Shown: positions 8,730-17,271, numbered from the stretch's first letter. The stretch is DNA of 64,000 nucleotides from CAWCTD01 sp963798455 (GCA_963798455.1 CAWCTD010000003.1:3100001-3164000); one strand, 5' to 3'. Numbers and translations: made by a program. Notes: generated from the letters alone by a model not told the origin.

Positions 8730-9227
8730 TCACTCGGAGGCGGTGCTCCCGGCCTCCGGCGTTCTGTCGAAAGACTGGAGCGCCAGATAGCTGGGGCCGA
8801 ATCTCTTGATGTTGTCGAGCTGCTTGTCGAACTCGTCGAAGTGCCTCTCCTCGTCCTGGACGAGGTGTTCAAAGATCTGCTTGGATACGGAATCGGCATT
8901 CGCCCCGCACTCCAAGGCGTCGGCATTGTAAGCTCTCGCGCTCCCCTCTTCCATCTGCCCGGCCTTAGCGAGCATCTGTTCCGGATCGGTGATCCGCTCC
9001 ACGGGGCCGGCCGTCTTCATGTCCACGTCGCCCTTGAGAAACAGGATGCGCTCGGCAAGAAGCTCGACGTGCCCCATCTCCTGGATGGCGGTTCGCTTGA
9101 AAAGCGTGGCAAGCGGCCCGAAGCCCTGGTCGTCCAGGTGGAAGTGAAAGTACATGTACTGGTGCACGGCCTGCAACTCGTCGGCAACAGAGCTGTTTAG
9201 CAGCTTGATGCTCTTGGCTTTGTCCAT
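8730..9227 (-). CDS. bfr: Bacterioferritin
   Basis: 165 residues, the normal length. Bacterioferritin stores iron as a mineral inside a 24-subunit shell and oxidises Fe(II) at a di-iron site. Ligands are visible: E17 in DELQAVHQY, E50 and H53 in QEMGH, E94 in QMEEG, and E127 with H129 in DEERHF. Met51, the axial ligand to the inter-subunit heme in true bacterioferritins, is present. It is transcribed divergently from a MauE-thioredoxin fusion, and a perfect palindrome (9270-9288) lies in the short region between them. A possible -10 (TAGAAT on the minus strand, 9266-9271) touches that palindrome. Confidence 0.92.
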   Translation of the reverse strand: MDKAKSIKLLNSSVADELQAVHQYMYFHFHLDDQGFGPLATLFKRTAIQEMGHVELLAERILFLKGDVDMKTAGPVERITDPEQMLAKAGQMEEGSARAYNADALECGANADSVSKQIFEHLVQDEERHFDEFDKQLDNIKRFGPSYLALQSFDRTPEAGSTASE

Positions 9228-9269
9228 GGGTCACCACGCAACAGTCCCACCCTAACACTTGAGGTATTC

Positions 9270-9288
9270 TAGATGCAATATGCATCTA
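9270..9288. promoter_or_regulatory. Palindrome between bfr and the MauE-thioredoxin gene
   Basis: TAGATGCA-ATA-TGCATCTA is a perfect inverted repeat with 8-bp arms. It overlaps the probable start codon of the plus-strand gene (ATG 9280) and a possible -10 of bfr. Its outer half-sites, TAGATG-N7-CATCTA, recur with identical spacing at 11440-11458. It could be an operator for a dimeric regulator; no known regulator is assigned. Confidence 0.5.
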
Positions 9289-10218
9289 CCAGGCCCAGAC
9301 CTAGCTGCTTTCGCCACCACACCGTCTGCCGGCTGGTTGCCCCGGTGGAAGTCGGTTGGCGGGACGACGGCCGCGGTCATTCTCAGTGTTCTCTTTCTCC
9401 TTTCCGGCACTTGGAAACTGCTGGATCTCGACGCCACCTCGGAACGTATGATCCAGTCGCTTGTGCCGGCCGGGTTGAGCATGTTTGCCGCGGTGGCCGT
9501 CGCCATCTGCGAGGTCTTCGCCGGCGTCCTGCTGCTCATCCCACGCTTTCGTCGCTGGGGAGCGTGGATCGCGGGACTGATGCTCGTCGCGTTCATGATC
9601 TACATTGGGCTTCTGTACGACCGGTTGCTCGGCGAGGACTGCAACTGCTTCCCGTGGATTCGGCGAGTCGTGGGGCCGGCCTTTTTCGCCGGGGATGCCG
9701 GGATGGTCGCTCTGGCCGCGATTGCGGGATGGTGGTCCGCTAAGGCCCGGGGTTGGCGCCGCGCGGCGATGGTCCTGGGTTGCGTATGTCTGGTGGCTTG
9801 TGGTTCCTACGCTGTCTCTCAGATTCGACGCGGCCGCGCCGATGCCCAGGACACGATCGTGGCGGACGGCAAACCTTTCAAGCTGCGCGAAGGCCGAGTG
9901 CTCCTCTACTTCTTCAACCCGGAGTGTACTCACTGCCTCGCGGTGGCGCGTGAGATGTCGAAGCACAATTGGGGATCAACGCGGATCGTGGTCCTCCCCA
10001 CAGACCAGCCGCAGTTCGCCGCAGACTTCCTCGCGGACGCTGGCCTTCGCGCCCGAATCTCGCCGGATTCCACCTCTCTGCGGAAGCTCTTGCCTTTCAC
10101 GGATCCGCCCTATGCGGTGGCCCTGGACCGTGGCAGAGTAGCCGCCCGGTTCAACTCGGGGCAAATGGAGACCGAGGCCTACTACGAGGCGCTCAAGCGT
10201 CTCGGGCATTTGAATTGA
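9280..10218 (+). CDS. MauE/DoxX-family membrane protein fused to a thioredoxin-like domain
   Basis: 312 residues from ATG 9280 (a TTG at 9259 is in frame but less likely). The N-terminal half has four to five hydrophobic segments of the MauE/DoxX type, including a conserved cysteine loop GEDCNCFPW at about residue 125. After another membrane segment comes a soluble C-terminal domain with FFNPECTHC, a CxxC thioredoxin-like motif, and a PPYAVALDRG strand where the cis-proline loop is expected. MauE-type proteins are linked to disulfide chemistry of periplasmic proteins, so a membrane-anchored thiol oxidoreductase is likely. Partner proteins are not evident. Convergent with the DapA-family gene downstream. 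Confidence 0.78.
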   Translation: MHLPGPDLAAFATTPSAGWLPRWKSVGGTTAAVILSVLFLLSGTWKLLDLDATSERMIQSLVPAGLSMFAAVAVAICEVFAGVLLLIPRFRRWGAWIAGLMLVAFMIYIGLLYDRLLGEDCNCFPWIRRVVGPAFFAGDAGMVALAAIAGWWSAKARGWRRAAMVLGCVCLVACGSYAVSQIRRGRADAQDTIVADGKPFKLREGRVLLYFFNPECTHCLAVAREMSKHNWGSTRIVVLPTDQPQFAADFLADAGLRARISPDSTSLRKLLPFTDPPYAVALDRGRVAARFNSGQMETEAYYEALKRLGHLN

Positions 10219-10347
10219 CGGCCCGAATGGCCGTGCGAACCCCGGTCAATAAGAGCGGGTTCGCAGCACTCCAATGAGCAGTCCCCATAGGCACGAAGCC
10301 GTTGACTCTCATCATCCCGCGACCGGACTGCCGTGCCGTGTTCGCTC

Positions 10348-11349
10348 TCAGGCCACGGTGGCGGTGCCTGATTTGCCTAGCACTCCCATTTCGGACAGCA
10401 CGGCTCGGAGTTGTTCCCTTTCCTGGGCCGTCAGGTCATCGCCGGGATCGCGCACCGGGCCGCCCGCCAGCCCCACAATCTCCATCGCCGCCTTGGTGAT
10501 TCCCACATAAATATGGCCTGAGGCGAAGCCCGGCAGTATCCATGGGTCTCTGCCACGGTTGCGAGCACACACACTGATGAAATCGTACCAGCGTCCAATC
10601 TTCGTCATGATTTGGCGCACAGCGACGAAGTCGCAGCGGTCCGCCGCCTCCAGCAAGGACAGGGAGAGCTCCGGCGCCAGGTTCGCGACCGCGGTGACGA
10701 AACCCGGACAGCCCAGCGCAGCCTCGTAGGCGAATTGAAGCTCGCCGAGACCGCACAGCACTGTCATCTTGGCCGGGTCGACGGCGTCGCGCATGGCCTT
10801 GTAGAGCAACGGATCGTTGGTGTTTTCTTTGTCTCCAATGATGTTCGGATGCTCTGCGCACCGGGCCATCAGGTGCGGCGACATCCAGAGTTTTGACACG
10901 GCTGTGTTGTTGTAGATCACGATCCCGATCCGGAGGGCGTCGGCTAGCCGCCAGTAGTGGCGCACCAGGCCCTCCTCGCTGGGCACATGGTAGTAGGGCA
11001 GAACCACCTGGACACCGTCCGCCCCCGCGCGCTCGGCGGCCTTCGACAGTTGGATGGTCTGATCGGTGCCGGAGGAGCCGGTGCCCCCCAGAACTGGGAC
11101 CTTCCCGCGAGCGCAGTCGATCACCGTCTCGATTACCTGCAGGCGCTCCGCGTCTGACAAGGAGTATGCTTCGCCGGTACTGCCGGTCGGAACGAGCACG
11201 AATCTCTTTCCAGCGCACCTCTCGACCAGGAACTGCGTGTTGGCCTTCAAACCCTCAAGGTCCAGGCTGCCGTCCTTGTTGAAAGGCGTGATCTGGACGA
11301 TGGCTACAGCCTTGATCTTTTCTCTCAATACCTGCGGATCTAGTGGCAT
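10348..11349 (-). CDS. Cytoplasmic DapA/NanA-family lyase or synthase
   Basis: 333 residues with no export signal, unlike the family member at 738-1754. A strong ribosome-binding site (AAGGAGG) precedes the ATG. The active-site set is complete: GSTGE at 56-60, catalytic tyrosine Y146 in IVIYNN, and the Schiff-base lysine K174 in GDKEN. This group makes or cleaves C-C bonds between pyruvate and an aldehyde; members include dihydrodipicolinate synthase, sialate lyase and 2-keto-3-deoxy sugar-acid aldolases. The long C-terminus and lack of a lysine-pathway neighbour favour a catabolic aldolase. Two palindromes lie upstream of its start (11415-11428 and 11439-11459). Confidence 0.85.
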   Translation of the reverse strand: MPLDPQVLREKIKAVAIVQITPFNKDGSLDLEGLKANTQFLVERCAGKRFVLVPTGSTGEAYSLSDAERLQVIETVIDCARGKVPVLGGTGSSGTDQTIQLSKAAERAGADGVQVVLPYYHVPSEEGLVRHYWRLADALRIGIVIYNNTAVSKLWMSPHLMARCAEHPNIIGDKENTNDPLLYKAMRDAVDPAKMTVLCGLGELQFAYEAALGCPGFVTAVANLAPELSLSLLEAADRCDFVAVRQIMTKIGRWYDFISVCARNRGRDPWILPGFASGHIYVGITKAAMEIVGLAGGPVRDPGDDLTAQEREQLRAVLSEMGVLGKSGTATVA

Positions 11350-11414
11350 GGGAACCTCCTTCTAATCAATGAGCGCTGTCGGCATCCGCGCGAATTGCGG
11401 CGCAACGAGCACCT

Positions 11415-11428
11415 CTGTAATTGTACAG
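11415..11428. promoter_or_regulatory. Palindrome over a possible minus-strand -10
   Basis: CTGTA-ATTG-TACAG is a perfect inverted repeat with 5-bp arms, 66 bp upstream of the DapA-family start. Read on the minus strand it contains TACAAT, a plausible -10. A protein bound here would block transcription, so it is a candidate operator. Confidence 0.35.
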
Positions 11429-11438
11429 CGCTCTGCAT

Positions 11439-11459
11439 TTAGATGTATAAAACATCTAA
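11439..11459. promoter_or_regulatory. Palindrome upstream of the DapA-family gene, same half-site as near bfr
   Basis: TTAGATGT-ATAAA-ACATCTAA is a perfect inverted repeat with 8-bp arms, 90 bp upstream of the DapA-family ATG. Its core TAGATG-N7-CATCTA is identical in half-site and spacing to the palindrome at 9270-9288. It lies where a -35 would be for the TACAAT at 11420-11425. Confidence 0.45.
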
Positions 11460-11704
11460 GCCCGTCTTCGACGACGTGAACCGTGACAAATATCGAGACC
11501 ACTCAGCGTCGGCCCGGTGACCGCCAGAACCAGGGCCGTGCCGGTGACCGGCCTCAGGGTGATCTAAAGGCGCATTGCCACCGGTCAGGCATGCACGCCT
11601 GTTTCCAAGCTGCGCACCTGTCGCGGCAGGGAGCAGGCATTCAGCTAGCCAGGAAAGTGGTTGAGCCCAGAGTGGATGCGCTGGTCACGGGACACCTTGA
11701 CCGG

Positions 11705-11732
11705 AAGGCCTTTTCCTCAAGGCCTTTTCCTC
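11705..11732. repeat. 14-bp perfect tandem duplication
   Basis: AAGGCCTTTTCCTC occurs twice in direct succession. No gene covers it. It is a simple replication-slippage type duplication. Confidence 0.8.
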
Positions 11733-11886
11733 ATTGCAGGCCGGGAAGATAAGGATCTACACTGGGGCGTCCGGCGGCGTGGCCGACGCTGTCGAGCAGT
11801 TCCAGCCCGGCAGGACAAGGCCAGCCAGTGAACCACTCCGCCCCAAATCGGTCTAACCTGATTACTGGGAACAGAAGGAGCTGAGG

Positions 11887-12510
11887 ATGGAGCAAGAGGA
11901 ACGAGTAGGGGAATATGATTGCGCCTCTTGCGAGACTCACGTCTGCCGGGAGGGAATTGACTGCTTCGAACTTGCCGACGCCACCGTTGGACTGTATTCC
12001 GAGGCGGATGCCTCCGACCTGCACCTTACTCGCGCGGCGGCGAAAGTGGAGGCCGAGGGTTATATGCGGTGGCCCCGTGCGCTGGAAATCATCCGCTTTG
12101 CCCAAGCGGCAGGATTCTCCCACCTGGGGATGGCCTTTTGCATCGGACTCGCGGAGGAAGCCCGAACGTACCGGGATTTCCTTGGCACGGAATTTCGCGT
12201 CTCATCGGTCTGCTGCAAGGTCTGCGGCGTTCCCAAGTCCCGCTTCGGCCTTACTCAGATCCATCCCGACAATCCTCAGGAAACAATGTGCGCCCCTCTC
12301 TGCCAGGCGGAAATGCTCAACCGGGCTGGGACGGAGCTCAACATCCTGATCGGGCTCTGCGTAGGCCATGACACCCTGTTCACCAAGCATTCCAGCGCAC
12401 CGGTCACAACCCTGGTCGCCAAGGACCGGGTGCTGGGACATAACCCCGCAGCCGCTCTTTATTCCCAGTACTGGAAGAAACGCCTGACCGGCGGGGGCGG
12501 CGTGCCGTAA
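11887..12510 (+). CDS. DUF1847 metal-binding protein
   Basis: 207 residues preceded by AGAAGGAGC at a good distance. The sequence matches the cysteine-rich DUF1847 family: CASCETHVC with further cysteines near the N-terminus, GMAFCIGLAEEA, VCCKVCG, MCAPLCQAEMLN, then GLCVGHDTLF and VLGHNPAAALY. The family is annotated as putative metal-binding and has no established reaction; its cysteines suggest an Fe-S or zinc site. It is followed by the sulfatase after 82 bp on the same strand, but a promoter-like element before the sulfatase suggests they need not be co-transcribed. Confidence 0.85.
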   Translation: MEQEERVGEYDCASCETHVCREGIDCFELADATVGLYSEADASDLHLTRAAAKVEAEGYMRWPRALEIIRFAQAAGFSHLGMAFCIGLAEEARTYRDFLGTEFRVSSVCCKVCGVPKSRFGLTQIHPDNPQETMCAPLCQAEMLNRAGTELNILIGLCVGHDTLFTKHSSAPVTTLVAKDRVLGHNPAAALYSQYWKKRLTGGGGVP

Positions 12511-12592
12511 GCAAGGTCCAGCGCGCGTCCACACACCCATCTTCCTGCATAAAGCCGAATTCTGTGACGGATGGGTCTAGAATGAGTAGCTT

Positions 12593-14050
12593 ATGATCAC
12601 TCGCAGGCAGTTTGCTGGAGGACTGATGGCTTCGGCGCTGCGCGCGGAGTCGCGAAAGCCGAACATCCTGTCCGTCGGGGTGGACGATATGAACGACTGG
12701 GTCGGGTGCCTGGGAGGATATCCCGGCGTCCGCACCCCCAATATCGACCGGCTGGCCGCGCGAGGCGTGCTCTTCTCCAACGCACACTGCGCCGCCCCGG
12801 TGTGCAACCCTTCCCGCACCGCACTGCTCACTGGTTGGAGCCCCGCGCATACGGGGATCTACGACAACGAGCAGTACTGGCGGCCCGCGCTGCCCGACGC
12901 CGTCACCATCCCGCAGTACTTCCGCAAGAACGGCTACTATGCGGCCGGCGCCGGCAAAGTCTTCCACCATGTAGCCGGCTTCAACCCTCCCGACCAGTGG
13001 GACAAGTTTCAATTGCAGGTCTTCGACGACCCCTGGTACCGGCGCCCCGCCTGGTATCCGTGGGTGAAGAAGGAACCCGCGCCGCCCGGGCACCCGTTCA
13101 ACGGCCTTCCCGATTTCCCCGGTGAATTCGACTGGGGCGTGCTGCCCCGATCCGACATGGAATACGGAGACCAGAGGGCAGTTGATTTCGGAGCCGGTTT
13201 CCTGGCGCAGAAGCACGATCGCCCGTTCTTCCTGGCCGTGGGGTTGTGGCACCCGCACATCCCGCTCTTCGCGCCGCAGAGCTACTTCGACCTGTACCCG
13301 CCTGACAAGGTTAGGCTGCCGGAGTGTCCGGACAGCGACCTGGACGACCTACCACCTCAGGCGTTGAAATTCGCCGCCGTGCGCCGCGCCGAGTTGGAAC
13401 GGATCATCCGTGAAGGCAAGTGGAAAGATGTGGTCCGCGCGTACCTGGCCTGCATTACATTTGCGGACGCCATGGTGGGCCGGATGCTGGATGCGCTGGA
13501 ACGGAGCGCCTACGCCCGCGACACGATTGTCGTGTTCTGGTCGGACAACGGCTGGCACCTCGGGGAGAAGAAGCATGTCCACAAGTCCACGCTATGGCAG
13601 AGGTCGACGCACGTTCCGCTGATCATCCGGGCGCCGGGGGTGCGGGCCGCGGGAATCGCTCGTGGCCAGCCGGTGAACCTGCTGGACATTTACCCCACGC
13701 TGATAGAACTGTGCGGGCTACCCCAGAGGAAAGACCTTGACGGCACGAGCCTCGCGCCTCTTCTGCGGGATCCGAAGGCAAGACGCGATCCCACGGTGAC
13801 CACATATTGGGCAGGGAACCACTCGGTACGCGACGAGCGCTGGCGATACATTCATTACAACGACGGCGGCGAGGAACTCTACGACTCGATCTCCGACCCC
13901 AACGAGTGGACCAATCTCGCCAAGGATCCGAAGTACGAGCGAATCAAGAGAGAACTGGCAAAGTGGCTCCCCAAAACCTCGGCTGACCCAAAGCCGGTTC
14001 GGGCCGACTACGACTTCGACTTCGAGGCCTACACCTTCCGGCGAAAGTAG
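12593..14050 (+). CDS. Exported sulfatase (iduronate-2-sulfatase-like)
   Basis: 485 residues. A short twin-arginine-like start (ITRRQFAGGLMASALRAES) precedes the sulfatase fold. Sulfatases hydrolyse sulfate esters using a formylglycine made from cysteine; the maturation motif is C71-N-P-S-R followed by TALLTG. Metal-binding aspartates are in GVDDMND, and the second half has FWSDNGWHLGEKKH, the usual DNG/H site. The order of motifs and the HFDPPDQW-like region resemble iduronate-2-sulfatases and choline-sulfatases. A candidate -10 (TAGAAT, 12578-12583) lies only 9 bp from the ATG, suggesting little or no leader. No sulfatase-maturing enzyme is in the window. Confidence 0.88.
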   Translation: MITRRQFAGGLMASALRAESRKPNILSVGVDDMNDWVGCLGGYPGVRTPNIDRLAARGVLFSNAHCAAPVCNPSRTALLTGWSPAHTGIYDNEQYWRPALPDAVTIPQYFRKNGYYAAGAGKVFHHVAGFNPPDQWDKFQLQVFDDPWYRRPAWYPWVKKEPAPPGHPFNGLPDFPGEFDWGVLPRSDMEYGDQRAVDFGAGFLAQKHDRPFFLAVGLWHPHIPLFAPQSYFDLYPPDKVRLPECPDSDLDDLPPQALKFAAVRRAELERIIREGKWKDVVRAYLACITFADAMVGRMLDALERSAYARDTIVVFWSDNGWHLGEKKHVHKSTLWQRSTHVPLIIRAPGVRAAGIARGQPVNLLDIYPTLIELCGLPQRKDLDGTSLAPLLRDPKARRDPTVTTYWAGNHSVRDERWRYIHYNDGGEELYDSISDPNEWTNLAKDPKYERIKRELAKWLPKTSADPKPVRADYDFDFEAYTFRRK

Positions 14051-14108
14051 CCGGGCTGACAGTAGCGGCCGTTGAAGACCGTCGCCGCTCACAGGGCAGC
14101 GTAGGGCA

Positions 14109-14124
14109 GGCTGGCCGCCCAGCC
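14109..14124. terminator. Hairpin between convergent sulfatase and RraA-family genes
   Basis: GGCTGG-CCGC-CCAGCC forms a 6-bp stem with a 4-nt loop, followed by TTTACTT on the plus strand. It lies between the sulfatase stop and the stop of the convergent gene, so it could end both transcripts. Confidence 0.5.
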
Positions 14125-14125
14125 T

Positions 14126-15079
14126 TTACTTCTGCTTTTCAAGCTGCTGCTTGAGGTACTCCTGGTACTCCTGTCTGAGCGCCGGATCGCGCGGGCTGCC
14201 GTAGATGTCCGTGGACTTATACTTGCCCTCTTCGAACTTCATACGGGTCCACTCGTCATGAATTTGCGTCGTCCTGGCGGCGTCCAGCAGTCTCTCGACG
14301 GCTTCCGGCGGGATGAAGTTGACGCCTTCCCGGTCGCCGAACACGACGTCGCCCGGCATGACGGTCGCCCTGCCGATACGTACCGGCACGTTGATGCCTG
14401 TCACCATCAGCCCCTGTATGGACGGGGGCCCAGCAGCCCGGAAATACCCAGGCATGTCGAAGTTCGAGACTCCCTCGAGGTCCCTGATGGCGCCGTCGAT
14501 GACGAAACCGGTGCCCGTCTTCTTCCAGATGTAGTACGCCAGGTTGTCGCCGATGACGCCGCCCGCAGCGATGTCGCCTCCCATGTCCATGACAATGACA
14601 TCGCCGGGTTGCAGCATATCAAGCGGCGTCTGGTGCGTGAGGGGCCGGTCGTTCCCCTTCTGCTTCCACTCCGCGTTGTCCACATCCGCCACCTCGGCCC
14701 GCCTGGGCATGAGTTGCGCTGTGAAGGCACGCCCAATGAGCTTCTTTCCAGGCTTGAGGATCTGCCAGCCGTCCGTAAAAGTGACCGACGCAGCGGCCTG
14801 ACCGGCTCCCCCAGCTCCGCGGGGTCCGCCGGTACGGCCGGCGCTCATCACTTCCTCGGAGGACATGTCCTTGAACCGCTCCAGGAGTGCATCGGGAACC
14901 TTGGGGCGGCCGTCGGGGAAGCGGTCGTAAGGATTCTGAGCCGTGTACTTGATCATTTCTTCCCGTGTCAAGCTATTGATCTGCCCCACCGCCTCAGCGG
15001 CCGGGAGCAGCACGGCTGCCAGAACGGCGAGCACCGGCAGCAAACGCCTGCCCGCCCGTTGAACATTCTGAATTCTCAT
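14126..15079 (-). CDS. Exported RraA-family protein (first of three)
   Basis: 317 residues from the ATG at 15079, which has GGGAGG just before it; an ATG 27 bp further out lacks one. A Sec signal ending near VGQ is followed by ~60 extra residues and then the RraA-like domain. RraA relatives are aldolases that split 4-hydroxy-4-methyl-2-oxoglutarate or decarboxylate oxaloacetate; others bind RNase E. The aldolase-type residues are present: GDNLAYY, and IDGAIRD with the Arg-Asp pair. An insertion rich in Gly/Ala (about residues 75-90) is absent from its two neighbours. It is transcribed away from the paralogue pair at 15355-17271. Confidence 0.8.
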   Translation of the reverse strand: MRIQNVQRAGRRLLPVLAVLAAVLLPAAEAVGQINSLTREEMIKYTAQNPYDRFPDGRPKVPDALLERFKDMSSEEVMSAGRTGGPRGAGGAGQAAASVTFTDGWQILKPGKKLIGRAFTAQLMPRRAEVADVDNAEWKQKGNDRPLTHQTPLDMLQPGDVIVMDMGGDIAAGGVIGDNLAYYIWKKTGTGFVIDGAIRDLEGVSNFDMPGYFRAAGPPSIQGLMVTGINVPVRIGRATVMPGDVVFGDREGVNFIPPEAVERLLDAARTTQIHDEWTRMKFEEGKYKSTDIYGSPRDPALRQEYQEYLKQQLEKQK

Positions 15080-15264
15080 CGTCGTTTCCTCCCTGCAAAT
15101 AACCATTGCCTCCTACGCCCGGGCAGGCCTTGAGGAAATACGTCGGCTCTTATGCCCCTTCCTTGGCGCCGTCAGCAAAGTGCATGAGTCGCAGACTATC
15201 GTAATCCACCACGCGGCCCGGGCGCCACTGCTTCACACCCGGCCGCCTGGGGGGTCTCCAACGG

Positions 15265-15292
15265 TTGTGAAAGACGGCGATTGTGCTATTCT
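15265..15292 (+). promoter_or_regulatory. Probable promoter of the RraA-family pair
   Basis: TTGTGA (15265-15270) and TATTCT (15287-15292) are 16 bp apart, about 60 bp before the first plus-strand RraA-family gene. Both hexamers are two mismatches from consensus. Confidence 0.4.
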
Positions 15293-15354
15293 CACATTGG
15301 CCATGAGGCCAAGAGGAAACTCTGGCCAAGGCCCTTCGAGAAGCCACAAGGGAG

Positions 15355-16263
15355 ATGATCACTGTGCAGACAATCAGAGGATTCATTTTTGCCATCCTGT
15401 CTTTGGCACTGGTGGTTCCGGCGCCGGCGCAAGTAGGCATGTTCGGCAAGGAGCAACTGACCGGAATCACGAAGAGCTGGCAAGGGGACAGAGACGAAGG
15501 CGGCCGCCCGCTGGTGCCCGACTCGGTGCTGTCGCGTCTGAAGAACACCTCGGCGGAAGAAGCCTGGGGTGTGCTCCGTGGATCGGGTTACAACTTTCAG
15601 TTCGAGGGCAACTGGCAAGGCGTGAACATCAGCAAGGACAACCGCCTCGTGGGAAGGGCTGTCACGGCCGTCTTTGTGCCCATGCGTCCGGACTTGAACG
15701 ACTACATCAATGAGAACGCCAAGAAGGAGGGGCGTGTCGGACGAGGCCAGAACTCATGGCCTATCGACATGCTGAAGCCCGGCGACGTGCTGGTCGTCGA
15801 TCTGTTCGGGAAGATCAAAGACGGCACGTTCATGGGGGACAACCTGGCAACCTCGATATTCGCCAAGAGCGGCACGGGGGTTGTCATCGACGGATCGCTG
15901 CGGGATTTGTCAGGCGTCTCGGAGGTCAAGGGGATAAAGGTGTACGTGCGCGGCTTCGATCCGTCGGCCATCGCCGGTGTGACACTGGCAGGAATCAATG
16001 TGCCGATTCGAATCGGCAACGCCACTGTCGTGCCGGGAGACGTTGTGCTCGGTGATCCGGAAGGCCTGACCTTCATTCCGGCGCACCTGGCGGAGAAGGT
16101 CGCGGACTCCTCCGAAGAAACGCAACTTCGTGACGAATGGGGCCACACGATGCTGCGCGAGGGCAAGTACACGCCTGGACAGATCGACAGCCGTTGGACC
16201 GAACAAATGCAGGCCGAGTACAAGAAGTGGGCGGCGGAGCAAAAGGCGAAGCGCCGGCCGTAG
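15355..16263 (+). CDS. Exported RraA-family protein (second of three)
   Basis: 302 residues; a GTG at 15364 is a possible alternative start since GGGAG sits very close to the ATG. A Sec signal ends near APAQ. The domain carries WPIDMLKPGDVLVVDLFG, GDNLATS and IDGSLRDLSG, so the metal- and pyruvate-binding residues of class II pyruvate aldolases appear intact. A C-terminal tail rich in charged residues (REGKYTPGQIDSRW) is shared with the next gene and, in shortened form, with the first paralogue. The next gene begins 42 bp later, so the two are probably co-transcribed. Substrate unknown. Confidence 0.8.
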   Translation: MITVQTIRGFIFAILSLALVVPAPAQVGMFGKEQLTGITKSWQGDRDEGGRPLVPDSVLSRLKNTSAEEAWGVLRGSGYNFQFEGNWQGVNISKDNRLVGRAVTAVFVPMRPDLNDYINENAKKEGRVGRGQNSWPIDMLKPGDVLVVDLFGKIKDGTFMGDNLATSIFAKSGTGVVIDGSLRDLSGVSEVKGIKVYVRGFDPSAIAGVTLAGINVPIRIGNATVVPGDVVLGDPEGLTFIPAHLAEKVADSSEETQLRDEWGHTMLREGKYTPGQIDSRWTEQMQAEYKKWAAEQKAKRRP

Positions 16264-16305
16264 AGAGGGAAGCCGGGCGGGAGTGCGTCGTGTTGGGAGA
16301 ACAGC

Positions 16306-17271
16306 ATGAACTTGAGATCGCTTCTTAGCGGATGCGCAGCCGTCTTACTGGCAGGGGGCTTCCTGGCCCCCTCTGTTTCCGCGCAACCCGGAACATTTTC
16401 CAGAGAAGACCTGATTCAGTACACAGCGGAGTGGCACGGGGAACGGTTCCCCGACGGCCGTCCCCGAGTACCCGATAGCATCTTGAAACGCATGCAGGCA
16501 GTTACTCTCGAGGAAGCCTGGGCGGTGCTGCGGGATGCGAATTTCAATTACGAGTACGAGGATGGCTGGATGACAATCCATCCGGAAAAGGTGCTGGTCG
16601 GGCGGGCCTTGACGGCCGTGTGGATGCCCGGCCGCCCGGATGTCCAGAAGGTGATTGAAGAGGTTGGGAAGAAGAGCGGGCGGATTGGAGGAACCAACGC
16701 CTGGCCTGTGGACATGCTGCAGCCTGGCGATGTCTACGTGGTAGACCAGTACGGAAGCAAGGTGGACGGGCCCACAATTGGCGATAACGTGGGAAGCGCC
16801 ATTTATGCCAAGAGCGGAAACGGCATCGTCTATGATGGCGCCGTGCGCGACATCGAAGGTCTAAAGGAACTGGAGAATTTTACCTCCTTTATCCGCTCGT
16901 ACCATCCGTCTCATCACTTCGGCATGCTCGGGCCCAGATTCAACACGACTTTGATGGGCATAAACTGTCCAGTACGCATCGGACAAGCGACGGTGATGCC
17001 TGGCGACGTGGTGCTCGGCAAGGAAGGGGCGGTGATTTTCATCCCGCCTCAATTGGCCGAGAGCGTTGTGAAGTCTTCCGAGTTGGTCAGGCTTCGGGAC
17101 ATGTTCGGCCATGAGCGTCTGCGGGAAGGCAAGTACACGGCAGGCCAGATCGACGCGCGTTGGAGTGATGCCATCGAGCGCGACTTCTCGGATTGGTTGC
17201 GACAGCACATAGACAAGCTGCCTGTGCCGAAAGAACAGGTCCAGGAGATCCTCAAAGAGCGGACCCGCTAG
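16306..17271 (+). CDS. Exported RraA-family protein (third of three)
   Basis: 321 residues, preceded by GGGAG at a good distance. A Sec signal ends near SVSAQ. Motifs parallel the previous gene: WPVDMLQPGDVYVVDQYG, GDNVGSA, and YDGAVRDIEG. It has an insertion before the last strands (FIRSYHPSHHFGMLGP) with several histidines that the other two lack, which could widen or alter the active site. The shared VPDSILKRM, LREGKYTAGQID and signal organisation show the three genes arose by duplication. The role is probably cleavage of a keto-acid in the periplasm, but no product is established. Confidence 0.8.
   Translation: MNLRSLLSGCAAVLLAGGFLAPSVSAQPGTFSREDLIQYTAEWHGERFPDGRPRVPDSILKRMQAVTLEEAWAVLRDANFNYEYEDGWMTIHPEKVLVGRALTAVWMPGRPDVQKVIEEVGKKSGRIGGTNAWPVDMLQPGDVYVVDQYGSKVDGPTIGDNVGSAIYAKSGNGIVYDGAVRDIEGLKELENFTSFIRSYHPSHHFGMLGPRFNTTLMGINCPVRIGQATVMPGDVVLGKEGAVIFIPPQLAESVVKSSELVRLRDMFGHERLREGKYTAGQIDARWSDAIERDFSDWLRQHIDKLPVPKEQVQEILKERTR

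Larger units (their letters stand above)
11350..11886. other. 537-bp intergenic region with two palindromes and a tandem repeat
   Basis: The region between the DapA-family gene and the DUF1847 gene holds the palindromes described separately, a probable minus-strand promoter close to them, and a 14-bp tandem duplication at 11705-11732. An open frame of 89 codons (11483-11752) has no recognisable domain, no ribosome-binding site and odd composition, so I do not call it a gene. Confidence 0.5.

Noticed and set aside
8594..8926. Open frame covering the bfr end and the glycosidase fragment on the minus strand
   Set aside because: It runs through bacterioferritin codons in the wrong frame; only the 114-bp fragment is meaningful.
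11483..11752. Possible small gene of 89 codons
   Set aside because: No ribosome-binding site, no domain, and it ends in a tandem repeat.
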